This document shows positions 1 through 5,918 of a stretch of DNA of 14,548 nucleotides, piece after piece. The stretch lies in NCBI GenBank assembly GCA_964439135.1, contig CAYTNN010000114.1, forward strand, positions 1-14,548, written 5' to 3'. How positions within the stretch are numbered: position 1 is the first letter of the stretch; each line of letters begins with the position of its first letter. The position numbers and the translations under genes are program-made. Source of the stretch: JAFGPJ01 sp964439135 (GTDB taxonomy: Bacteria > Planctomycetota > Phycisphaerae > Sedimentisphaerales > Anaerobacaceae). Under the pieces are notes generated by a model. The model made no database searches. It worked only from the letters and a program-made list of their open reading frames with translations, and was not told the DNA's origin.

Positions 1-801
1 ATAGTAAGTTGTTCCCGGAACAAGGCCGTCCGGATAAGGGTATCCGAAAAAGCCGGCAACAAAAAACGCTGAATCCAAGTCATGGTTGCCTCTGAACGCA
101 TCGCCTGTACCATCATTCACGTCGTTAAAATTGTCGCTAAAGTACACATCATGCGAGGCGGCGGTATCTCCGGCCGTCCAGGCAAGGCTCACCCATGTAT
201 CCGCATATATAGCACCGTCTTTCGGAACAGGATAGTAGGCACTGAGCTTGGGGCCCAATGCCGCGACACCTAACATGTTTCCGCCGTGGCCTTCGGTATT
301 GCCGTTAATAGTAACTGTACCTACCTCGACTGCTAAAGAGAAAATGGAGAAGTATTGATTAATGCCCCCATCGAAGCTTTCATCGATTCCAATGTCTTCA
401 CCGGTATCGACAAAGCCCATATCGGTTAGCCATCCCATGCCGTCAATGTTCGGGGCCACATCCTTTCCACCTGCCGCGCCGCCCATACGGTTATCAACAA
501 AGACGTACAGGGTAGCATTCATTGCAAAGGTCAAGTCCAGTTCATAGGTAGACATATTCTTGTTGTCATTGGCAAGCATGACATACTGTGCACCGAGGAT
601 AAATTCCGGTATATCAGCGTACACATGAGTCCTGTCCACAAAAGTCACCGAATTCTCTGCGAGTGGATCCGGTGCGATTTGAGGATCTTCCGTAGCATCC
701 GTATCGGTATTTCGGTGCGCAACGTCCGTGATAAATTGCGCCTGGGCCGAACCGGCAAACAAAGCCACGAGCAAAATCAGATAAATTGTTCTTCTACACA
801 T
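1..801 (-). CDS. Exported protein with sandwich-type (LamG/FN3-like) architecture, 3' end missing
   Basis: An open frame of 267 codons starts with ATG at 801 and runs off the left edge without a stop, so the C-terminus is missing. Residues 1-21 form a clean signal peptide (MCRR, a hydrophobic run, then AQA before QF), so the product leaves the cytoplasm. Residues about 50-185 are a beta-rich region without a recognised catalytic motif. Residues about 186-267 carry the run 'SAYYPVPKDGAIYADTW', then 'VSLAWTAGDTAASHDVYF' and 'DGLVPGTTYY'. I recognise this module from large secreted planctomycete proteins, where an Ig/FN3-like segment is often followed by a LamG domain; that recollection is unchecked. 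An AAGGG ribosome-binding site (810-814) lies 8 bases before the ATG and supports this start. A surface or polysaccharide-binding role is inference. No dockerin or anchor is visible in the part present. Confidence 0.85.
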   Translation of the reverse strand, partial: MCRRTIYLILLVALFAGSAQAQFITDVAHRNTDTDATEDPQIAPDPLAENSVTFVDRTHVYADIPEFILGAQYVMLANDNKNMSTYELDLTFAMNATLYVFVDNRMGGAAGGKDVAPNIDGMGWLTDMGFVDTGEDIGIDESFDGGINQYFSIFSLAVEVGTVTINGNTEGHGGNMLGVAALGPKLSAYYPVPKDGAIYADTWVSLAWTAGDTAASHDVYFSDNFNDVNDGTGDAFRGNHDLDSAFFVAGFFGYPYPDGLVPGTTYY

Positions 802-856
802 AATAATTTCCCTTCTTCAAACAAATTAATTTTTTACGACCGATGAATTTTTTTTC

Positions 857-920
857 TCATCTCATTTTATCCATGTCTGTCATGGACAAATATTCACGAT
901 TTGTGCTCACCTCCTTCCTT
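857..920 (-). promoter_or_regulatory. Leader region: strong Shine-Dalgarno plus two overlapping micro-ORFs
   Basis: On the minus strand, 920-908 reads AAGGAAGGAGGTG, a near-perfect Shine-Dalgarno, yet no long frame follows. A GTG at 897-895 opens a frame of five codons (V-N-I-C-P) ending in TGA at 882-880. An ATG at 883-881 overlaps that stop as ATGA and opens an eight-codon frame ending at 857. The real ribosome-binding site of the next gene is about 95 bases further on. Translated leader peptides or a structured leader are possible, but the micro-ORFs are short enough to be chance. Confidence 0.25.
870..886. repeat. Small hairpin in the leader of the exported-protein gene
   Basis: TCCATG (870-875) and CATGGA (881-886) form a perfect 6-bp inverted repeat around a 5-base loop. 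It overlaps the second micro-ORF. No T-run follows on either strand, so it is not a standard intrinsic terminator. It could be an RNA hairpin in the leader or chance. Confidence 0.3.
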
Positions 921-1189
921 CAAGAATTCAAAATGCGTCATCAGATGAAATATTAAAAAATCAACTGTTAAGTACAAAACCACGGTACGTCTTTATGGAT
1001 TATTTGATACGCCTCTCTCAGGTCGGCCCCTTGGTACAACTCAGGGCTTCTTAATAACTATTCAGCAACCTCACATATACAATCACAGTGACCCGACTTG
1101 CTGACAGGTTGAAATACTGCCGTATACACCTATGCGAGTACGAGCTTCACCAATGTCATTTGTACCAAATTACCCACCTGCTCGTCAAG

Positions 1190-1208
1190 AAAAATCTCCG
1201 GATTTTTT
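1190..1208. terminator. Possible weak AT-rich terminator after the DUF2752 gene
   Basis: AAAAATC (1190-1196) and GATTTTT (1201-1207) form a 7-bp stem around TCCG. A run of Ts is present inside the distal arm on either strand, so it could act in both directions. It lies about 65-80 bases after the DUF2752 stop. The stem has only two C/G pairs at most and would be weak. A second stem closer to the stop (CCTGTT 1244-1249, AACAGG 1253-1258, 3-base loop) lacks a T-run. Confidence 0.25.
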
Positions 1209-1271
1209 ACTCTGCGCGAAGTGTGATCTGGCGTGGTCAATCTCCTGTTTTCAACAGGTAATTGCATCAAA

Positions 1272-1742
1272 TCAGTTCTTTGCCGCCACTGCGCGGGCCA
1301 ATGTTACCGCCCAGCCTGCGGCTATGATTATTATCAGGGCCAATATCATGTATCTGAGCTTGACTTCCGCGAAAAAACGCTCGATAAAGCGAAAATATAT
1401 TCCGAAAACAGAGATAATAAACGCCAGAATCGCTGCGATAACCATAATCGAGCACAAAAAACCGCAGGCCGGCTGAATATCGAAGGCTTCAAAGATTCTG
1501 CCCTGAGCGAAGGCAAGTGTCGCCGTAGTCATTCCGCAGGTCGGGCACGGCAGACCGGTCCGCTGCTTGAATCCGCAGATACCAAGCCATCGGCCCATAT
1601 TGATGCGGTAATGTCCTGCCAGTGCAAATGCGGCGAAGAAAACAATTATCCCCAGGCAAACAATCGCCGCGACCATCCGCTGGCCGGACGAGGCTCGGTA
1701 GAAAAATTTCGGCTTATTTAGATGTTGGCTTGCCTGCATCAT
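1272..1742 (-). CDS. DUF2752 family small membrane protein
   Basis: The 156-residue product shows the DUF2752 signature: a cysteine at 56, then 'LPCPTCGMTTA' (Cys66 and Cys69) and 'FEAFDIQP', in which a Phe/Asn/Gln-Pro run follows about 20 residues after the CxxC motif. Three hydrophobic segments are visible at about 24-43, 92-116 and 131-149, so it should sit in the inner membrane. The biochemical function of DUF2752 is not known to me. The paired cysteines suggest metal binding or redox, which is inference. The start is uncertain. Two tandem ATGs (1742 and 1739) have no clear ribosome-binding site, because the bases just upstream are an inverted repeat that includes the first ATG. Met23 is a possible later start but would fall at the edge of the first membrane segment. 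The gene is divergent from the phosphatase gene, with 57 bases between the starts. Confidence 0.85.
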   Translation of the reverse strand: MMQASQHLNKPKFFYRASSGQRMVAAIVCLGIIVFFAAFALAGHYRINMGRWLGICGFKQRTGLPCPTCGMTTATLAFAQGRIFEAFDIQPACGFLCSIMVIAAILAFIISVFGIYFRFIERFFAEVKLRYMILALIIIIAAGWAVTLARAVAAKN

Positions 1743-1767
1743 TACGTTAGAATAGGATAACGTAATG
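1740..1767. repeat. Perfect 10-bp inverted repeat in the divergent upstream region
   Basis: CATTACGTTA (1740-1749) and TAACGTAATG (1758-1767) are exact reverse complements separated by eight bases. The element lies between two divergent genes and covers the first ATG of the DUF2752 gene, 33 bases upstream of the phosphatase ATG. Its size and symmetry fit a dimeric repressor operator controlling both genes. It could also form a hairpin at the very 5' end of the DUF2752 message. Which protein binds it is unknown, and no regulator gene is in the window. Confidence 0.55.
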
Positions 1768-1799
1768 GTTATGTCAAGATTCGAGGTGGATTACAAAAT

Positions 1800-2615
1800 A
1801 TGGCATTAGAGCAGAGAGACCTGAGCAGTATGTTAGAGACGGCTATCGTGGCGGCACGCCTGGCGGGCCAGCACGCGATGGAAGAAATTAATTATATCAA
1901 GGTTTCGATAAAAAACGCTACCGAGATGGTAACCCAGGCCGATGCCCAATGCCAGAAGATTATCATCGACCGAATCAAAGAGAATTATCCCGATCACGGC
2001 TTTATCGCCGAGGAAGGTGAGGGAGGCAAACTATTCAAGCAGCCGCCGCGAGGTAATGATAAGCTCTGGTGGGTGATAGACCCGATTGACGGGACGAATA
2101 ATTTCGCGCATCGTATGCTGTTCTTTACCGTCAGTATCGGTGTTATGTACGAGGGCGAGCCGATTGTCGGCGTGATTTTCGAGCCGGCTACCGATTCGAT
2201 GTTCACCGCCGTCAAGGGTCGCGAGGCTCAATTGAATGGCAGGCGAATCACCGCAAGCGAAGAAGCTATCGACAAATTTGCCAGCGTTGGTCTGGAAAGC
2301 CATTTCGATGAGGGCGCGCCGAGCTGGGCCTGCGAACTTATGAAGCGAACGAGATTTCGAAATTTAGGCTCGACCGCCCTGCAGGTGGCGTACGTAGCAA
2401 AGGGCAGCATGGTCGCCACTATCGCCAATACGCCGAAGCTCTGGGACATCGCCGGCGGAGTAGCAATCGCCGAGGCGGCGGGAGCGCTCTTCACCAATTG
2501 GCAGGGACAGAAAATTTTCCCCGTCGATCTGGACAGCTACGAAGGGCACAAATTCCAGGTCATCACAGCAAACAAAAAAGTCCACCCCGAAATCGTCGAA
2601 ATGCTAAGACATTGA
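1800..2615 (+). CDS. Inositol monophosphatase family protein (SuhB/IMPase-like)
   Basis: This 271-residue cytoplasmic enzyme has the full set of family metal-binding motifs: Glu71-Glu72 in 'GFIAEEGEG', the Asp-Pro-Ile-Asp-Gly-Thr box at 94-99 ('WVIDPIDGTNNFAHR'), and 'LWDIAGG' with Asp216. Members of the family hydrolyse phosphate monoesters in a Mg2+-dependent reaction. Substrates include inositol-1-phosphate, 3'-phosphoadenosine 5'-phosphate, fructose-1,6-bisphosphate and histidinol phosphate. The sequence does not let me choose among these with confidence. The length is normal for the family and no key residue is missing. The start at 1800 is supported by GAGGTGG at 1783-1789 with a 10-base gap. 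It is the only plus-strand gene recognised. It converges on the S23 gene and gspK and is divergent from the DUF2752 gene, with which it shares an inverted repeat. Confidence 0.95.
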   Translation: MALEQRDLSSMLETAIVAARLAGQHAMEEINYIKVSIKNATEMVTQADAQCQKIIIDRIKENYPDHGFIAEEGEGGKLFKQPPRGNDKLWWVIDPIDGTNNFAHRMLFFTVSIGVMYEGEPIVGVIFEPATDSMFTAVKGREAQLNGRRITASEEAIDKFASVGLESHFDEGAPSWACELMKRTRFRNLGSTALQVAYVAKGSMVATIANTPKLWDIAGGVAIAEAAGALFTNWQGQKIFPVDLDSYEGHKFQVITANKKVHPEIVEMLRH

Positions 2616-2617
2616 CA

Positions 2618-2642
2618 ATTTTCGATTGCCGATTGTCGATTT
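2618..2642. repeat. Left inverted-repeat arm of the S23 cassette
   Basis: This 25-base arm starts 2 bases after the phosphatase stop codon. Read on the minus strand it is made of 7-base units of the form AATCGNN (AATCGAC, AATCGGC, AATCGAA). It matches the right arm at 23 of 25 positions, with the two differences in the variable last bases or the C/T of the units. It has low GC in the pairing core and no T-run, so it does not look like a dedicated terminator. Confidence 0.7.
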
Positions 2643-2655
2643 TAGTACACTCATT

Positions 2656-3015
2656 TTAGCTTTTCTGTTTGGCGGTTATGCGGGATTTGGCCATAATCGC
2701 AGTCAACTCGTCAGCTTCAGCGAGTAATTGTGCCACAGAATCCGGCTTCAGGATTTTAGCTTCAACAAGCATCTCAATCCAATAGGCTGATTCGTCGGCT
2801 TCCTCCTCAACAACACCTAATTTTGCTATGAATTCTGCTTTTGACCTGCCTCTGCATGCAGCACGATAATTTGCGCCTACCGAAGTCCCGGAGCGTAGTA
2901 ATTGGTAACCTATAGTGGCTGCGGTTTTGGTTTCAGGGAGGCTCTCTACAAGTCGGATCACACGAAGACCAAATTGTTTAGTTCTTTTCTTTAGCTCATC
3001 GGGAGTCATAATCAC
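2656..3015 (-). CDS. Four-helix-bundle protein, S23 / 23S rRNA intervening-sequence family
   Basis: The 119-residue protein carries the family core at about 37-83: 'YQLLRSGTSVGANYRAA', a basic RGRSKAEF stretch, then 'KLGVVEEEADESAYWIEML'. It is predicted to be all alpha-helical with four helices (about 5-25, 29-55, 58-88 and 91-112) and is of usual family length. Members form oligomeric bundles related in fold to the Avd accessory protein of diversity-generating retroelements. They are thought to bind nucleic acid, but a cellular role is not settled. The start can be GTG at 3015 or ATG at 3009. Neither has a good ribosome-binding site, and a hairpin covers the GTG, so 3009 is a reasonable alternative. 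No reverse transcriptase, template repeat or rRNA sequence is nearby. The gene has the same orientation as the secretion operon and begins 98 bases after the gspK stop, so read-through expression is possible. Confidence 0.9.
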   Translation of the reverse strand: MIMTPDELKKRTKQFGLRVIRLVESLPETKTAATIGYQLLRSGTSVGANYRAACRGRSKAEFIAKLGVVEEEADESAYWIEMLVEAKILKPDSVAQLLAEADELTAIMAKSRITAKQKS

Positions 3016-3033
3016 GGATTTTACAATCCGGAT
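3011..3033 (-). promoter_or_regulatory. Hairpin with GUAA tetraloop at the S23 gene start
   Basis: On the minus strand CGGATT (3030-3025), loop GTAA (3024-3021) and AATCCG (3020-3015) form a perfect 6-bp stem. It extends by three more pairs (GAT 3031-3033 with ATC 3011-3013) past one bulged base (3014). The loop fits the GNRA class, which is a stable RNA loop and common tertiary contact. The stem buries the GTG at 3015-3013 and ends 1 base before the ATG at 3009. It could regulate translation or be part of a larger folded RNA. Confidence 0.45.
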
Positions 3034-3078
3034 ATCAGGTTTTCAATCAATAATACAAAAATGAAAATTAGCAAACTT

Positions 3079-3103
3079 AAATCGCCAATTGGCAATCGAA
3101 AAT
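3079..3103. repeat. Right inverted-repeat arm of the S23 cassette
   Basis: This 25-base arm lies 10 bases beyond the gspK stop codon. Read on the plus strand it is made of the 7-base units AATCGCC, AATTGGC and AATCGAA, with another AATCGAA and AATTAAT continuing to about 3115. It pairs with 2618-2642 as an inverted repeat (23 of 25). The longest uninterrupted match is 13 bases, GGCAATCGAAAAT. Confidence 0.7.
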
Positions 3104-3113
3104 CGAAAATTAA

Positions 3114-5918
3114 TTACCTTGGGTCCGGGACGGGGTGCAGGGCGAGGATTCTCACTTTGCCGCCGGGGTATGTCACCCGGCTTCTGTCAAGTATGGCCAG
3201 TACTCTTTTCTGCGGGCCGTCGACACCAATGCGAACGAGGATATAAGCGGTAAAAACATCGCTTCGCACGGTAATAATATTGCTTATCCTTGAGAAAATC
3301 AAATCACGTTCTTCAAAGTCATTCTCCGCTCCATCATTCGGCGTCAGATCGGGCCATGCATCATGGTCTTTATCATTACCGAGTTCTTTGTCGCGACCAT
3401 ATTTCCTAATATCATATAAATCATTGTAAGGTACATTATAAGGTATATTAGGATCGATCTCATTTGCCAAAGCGTGTGTCACATTCAATAATTCCGTTAT
3501 ACTGGCAAAGCCCATATCTTCGCGTACCTGCTCCGGCAAGAACTGGCTTACGGGATCAAGGTCTACCATCCCGACGCCTCTGCCTTCGGAGTAATCGACA
3601 ACACCAGTTACCAATTCGAGTTTATCTCGATATGCAACTATTGCCTGGGCAATTGATTCGGTCATCCACGGCAATTGGGCGATCACAAACCATGGTGCGG
3701 TATTTACGTTTATCCGGCCTTTTATTCTCGTTTCGCCCTCAGGCAAACCGTGATCATTAGGGTCGATGACGGTCAGATATTGAAAAATGTTTTCATAGAG
3801 AGGATTCTGCAAATCGAGCCGGACAGTATTTTCGGCAGGCTCGGGCGTCAGACGCATGCCAATCATATCTTCCGGTTCGGTAGTTGGTCTCGGTCCTATG
3901 GTAAGTACCCTTGCTATATCGCCCACCGATGCAAAACGCTCAAAAGCACTTGCAAAATCATAAAAATTGTAGTTCGTTCGCGCCCCGTTTAATCTGTTAT
4001 CGGTACCCAATGTATTACTCGCAGATACCATATTCTGAAGCACCACATTCCAATCATTGTCCGCCCGTGAGTAATACTGTGAGACATCCTTAACATTATT
4101 CCAGCCAAACCAGTCATTATCCTTAGTTTGCTGCCTGTCAAGATAGATGTCTGAGGGCGGTGTCGTTCTTGTCGTTCTTATCAGATAAACGTCATAACTT
4201 CCTTCTTCTTTTAACACATAATTTGGATCTCGTGGATCTGATCCTGCTTCCTGATCATATTCGGCGAGCACTAAAGCGGGGTCTTCTTTGCCCCCGCCTG
4301 TTGACATCATACCACTGATACCAAAAGTGTTCGAAGCTCCGGAATTATTGGTCACCACAAACCGGTCGTAGTCTGACATGACATAACCGTCCAGGTTTAT
4401 CGTGCCGACGACTTCACCGCTATGCCGACGAATCTCCAGTCTGAAGCTGCTCAGCGGAATAAGTGCATCGAACGGATTATAAAGCTCTATCGCAAAATGA
4501 TTGTTCGTCGAAATATTCGCGCGCGTACTGCTGATCTTAAACGCAATGTCACTTATAAACGGCTGGACCTCAAAACCGTAGCAATTCGAGCCATCCGGCA
4601 AAGGCAAAACAGTGACCTCCGCATTAGGATCGCTGTGGTAAGCATCTCGAAGGTCGACGATATTGACCGCCAGTTGAGCGGCTAATTGATCGACACCAAC
4701 AAAGTTAGGTTCGGCATCCAGAAGTCCTGCTCTTATCGCATCATACAGCAGGTTCTCGTCGGCCTTATTGACATTCACCATCTTCCCGCCGTTGAAGCCC
4801 AATCCGATGGGATTAATAATCCTGTCCATATTGTAGGTGGTGGTTATATGGCGATAGTCGTAAATGTTTGGGTCTAACACGGTGCTGGTCGGATCCATGC
4901 TTACATGGGAAAACCACCCATCAAGATTAACACCTCCCGGGCCTGCAGGCACTTCCAATCCTATTCGAAAAGAAGAAGTCCAATATGCTGGCGAGCCCAA
5001 TTGTTCTAATCGTGTGTATGAGTCTTCCGCTCTGAGCAAGAAGCGGTTCCTAAGCTCCAGTTCATCCGAAATACCAAAAGGCGTGTAAGGTCCGTTTGGC
5101 TCACCGTAATTCCAAATGACATTTTTTCTATATGAGACAAAATCCCAAGGATTAAGACCATAGCTGGAATTTGCTCTTTCCCTGAGAAGAGCTGCAAGAA
5201 GGTTCGTCTCATCTTCCGGGGTAAGGTCGCATGGGTCGCGCAAAGCCAAAGCCAGCAGATTTATCTGCAGTTGGTCCGGTCCGCCTATATCGAGCATATT
5301 CGCTTCGGGGTCATTAGGGTCAAGAATTGGATTAAATTTGAAGCCCGTATTGACATTTAACATTGCCCCGTTATCAATAATTCTGACAGCCGCATAAATA
5401 GGTTTGCCTTTACCGCTGCTCATTTCCGGTATAATCACCCATCGCGAATCCGCCACGCCGTCGCCATCGGCATCTGCAATAGTTCTCTCATTAATAGCAT
5501 ACTGATAGTCCGGAACAGTATCAGCCTGCAATTGCAGATTTGGGTCCAGTTTGTTATAGACATCGCTTATCTGCCGCCATTTATAAACAGTTCCGTCTAT
5601 ATAGGGCTCAAGACTTGCCAGCCAGGTATCATTTACACCAGGATAATCGTAGTACTCCTGGCGTTCCACGCCGGGGACATCCAGAGTCAGTTCCTGCGAT
5701 ATCTTTGCAACAACTGCTTCGACCGCAAAGTTCAGCTCTTTATTTTCCGATATGGATGATGTCGCCATCTTGTCCACGCGGGAAACCAAAACAAACAACA
5801 CGCCGATGATAGCAAGCAGGCTGGTCAGAACTACCGTCAGGATTAGAGCAGAGCCAACCGGAAGCGTTTTTCTCGAACATTTTTTGTCCACTTTTTTCAT
5901 TTTCAACAACTTAATCAT
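3114..5918 (-). CDS. gspK: Type II secretion minor pseudopilin GspK, very large form
   Basis: The 934-residue product has a basic N-terminus, a prepilin-like site after Gly22 ('LPVG' before 'SALILTVVLTSLLAIIG') and one hydrophobic helix to about 47. It lacks Glu at +5, as I recall being usual for GspK. Two GspK hallmarks are visible: an early 'GAMLNVNTG' (184-192) and a late 'GRINVNTAPWFVIAQLPWM', then 'IAQAIVAYRDK' (about 734-766), which is the helix-hairpin-helix-like part. A 'DADGDGVADSRW' stretch (149-160) looks able to bind calcium. The protein is nearly three times the length of a typical proteobacterial GspK (about 330). The extra length lies mainly between 200 and 730 and holds another 'MVNVNKADENLL' segment. 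GspK caps the pseudopilus tip with GspI and GspJ. The start overlaps gspJ by 8 bases; Met7 (5900) is an alternative. It is the last gene of the secretion cluster. Confidence 0.88.
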   Translation of the reverse strand: MIKLLKMKKVDKKCSRKTLPVGSALILTVVLTSLLAIIGVLFVLVSRVDKMATSSISENKELNFAVEAVVAKISQELTLDVPGVERQEYYDYPGVNDTWLASLEPYIDGTVYKWRQISDVYNKLDPNLQLQADTVPDYQYAINERTIADADGDGVADSRWVIIPEMSSGKGKPIYAAVRIIDNGAMLNVNTGFKFNPILDPNDPEANMLDIGGPDQLQINLLALALRDPCDLTPEDETNLLAALLRERANSSYGLNPWDFVSYRKNVIWNYGEPNGPYTPFGISDELELRNRFLLRAEDSYTRLEQLGSPAYWTSSFRIGLEVPAGPGGVNLDGWFSHVSMDPTSTVLDPNIYDYRHITTTYNMDRIINPIGLGFNGGKMVNVNKADENLLYDAIRAGLLDAEPNFVGVDQLAAQLAVNIVDLRDAYHSDPNAEVTVLPLPDGSNCYGFEVQPFISDIAFKISSTRANISTNNHFAIELYNPFDALIPLSSFRLEIRRHSGEVVGTINLDGYVMSDYDRFVVTNNSGASNTFGISGMMSTGGGKEDPALVLAEYDQEAGSDPRDPNYVLKEEGSYDVYLIRTTRTTPPSDIYLDRQQTKDNDWFGWNNVKDVSQYYSRADNDWNVVLQNMVSASNTLGTDNRLNGARTNYNFYDFASAFERFASVGDIARVLTIGPRPTTEPEDMIGMRLTPEPAENTVRLDLQNPLYENIFQYLTVIDPNDHGLPEGETRIKGRINVNTAPWFVIAQLPWMTESIAQAIVAYRDKLELVTGVVDYSEGRGVGMVDLDPVSQFLPEQVREDMGFASITELLNVTHALANEIDPNIPYNVPYNDLYDIRKYGRDKELGNDKDHDAWPDLTPNDGAENDFEERDLIFSRISNIITVRSDVFTAYILVRIGVDGPQKRVLAILDRSRVTYPGGKVRILALHPVPDPR

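Larger units (their letters stand above)
802..1271. other. Gene-free stretch upstream of the exported-protein gene
   Basis: These 470 bases lie between the stop of the DUF2752 gene and the start of the exported-protein gene, both on the minus strand. I see no protein gene of convincing length, no tRNA and no insertion sequence. The stretch holds a strong but apparently unused ribosome-binding sequence, two micro-ORFs, a 6-bp hairpin near 870-886 and two small stems near 1190-1208 and 1244-1258. A weak sigma-70-like pair on the minus strand (TTGTAC, 17 bases, AATATT, near 948-976) is too poor to call. The length and contents suit a long 5' leader for the downstream gene. Confidence 0.5.
2616..3113. 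mobile_element. Candidate S23-protein cassette bounded by imperfect inverted repeats
   Basis: The whole gap between the phosphatase stop (2615) and the gspK stop (3114) is filled by one unit: a left arm (2618-2642), a minus-strand S23-family gene, a hairpin before its start, and a right arm (3079-3103). The arms match as inverted repeats at 23 of 25 positions. No transposase or integrase is encoded, and I see no convincing target-site duplication. S23-family genes are known from intervening sequences inserted in 23S rRNA genes, where flanking complementary sequences fold into a stem. Here the unit is in an ordinary intergenic site. The limits could be a few bases wider, since the repeat motif continues on the right to about 3111. 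Mobility is inference. Confidence 0.4.

Noticed and set aside
907..918. Plus-strand TCACCTCCTT as a remnant of the 3' end of a 16S rRNA gene
   Set aside because: Only about ten bases match and no 16S sequence precedes them; it is simply the complement of a Shine-Dalgarno on the minus strand.
965..1058. Minus-strand frame of about 29 codons reading '...ELYQGADLREAYQIIHKD...', considered as a gene remnant
   Set aside because: It looks protein-like but has no ATG, no ribosome-binding site and no family I recognise; a frame this short can arise by chance.
1233..1721. 162-codon plus-strand frame opposite the DUF2752 gene
   Set aside because: Its product resembles no family and has low-complexity, polar content, while the opposite strand gives a clear DUF2752 membrane protein.
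2616..2645. Left repeat arm as an intrinsic terminator of the phosphatase gene
   Set aside because: It does not form a GC-rich local hairpin followed by a T-run; its partner is 440 bases away.
2616..3113. S23 gene as part of a 23S rRNA intervening sequence or a diversity-generating retroelement
   Set aside because: No rRNA sequence flanks it, and no reverse transcriptase or template/variable repeat pair is present; protein-coding genes lie immediately on both sides.
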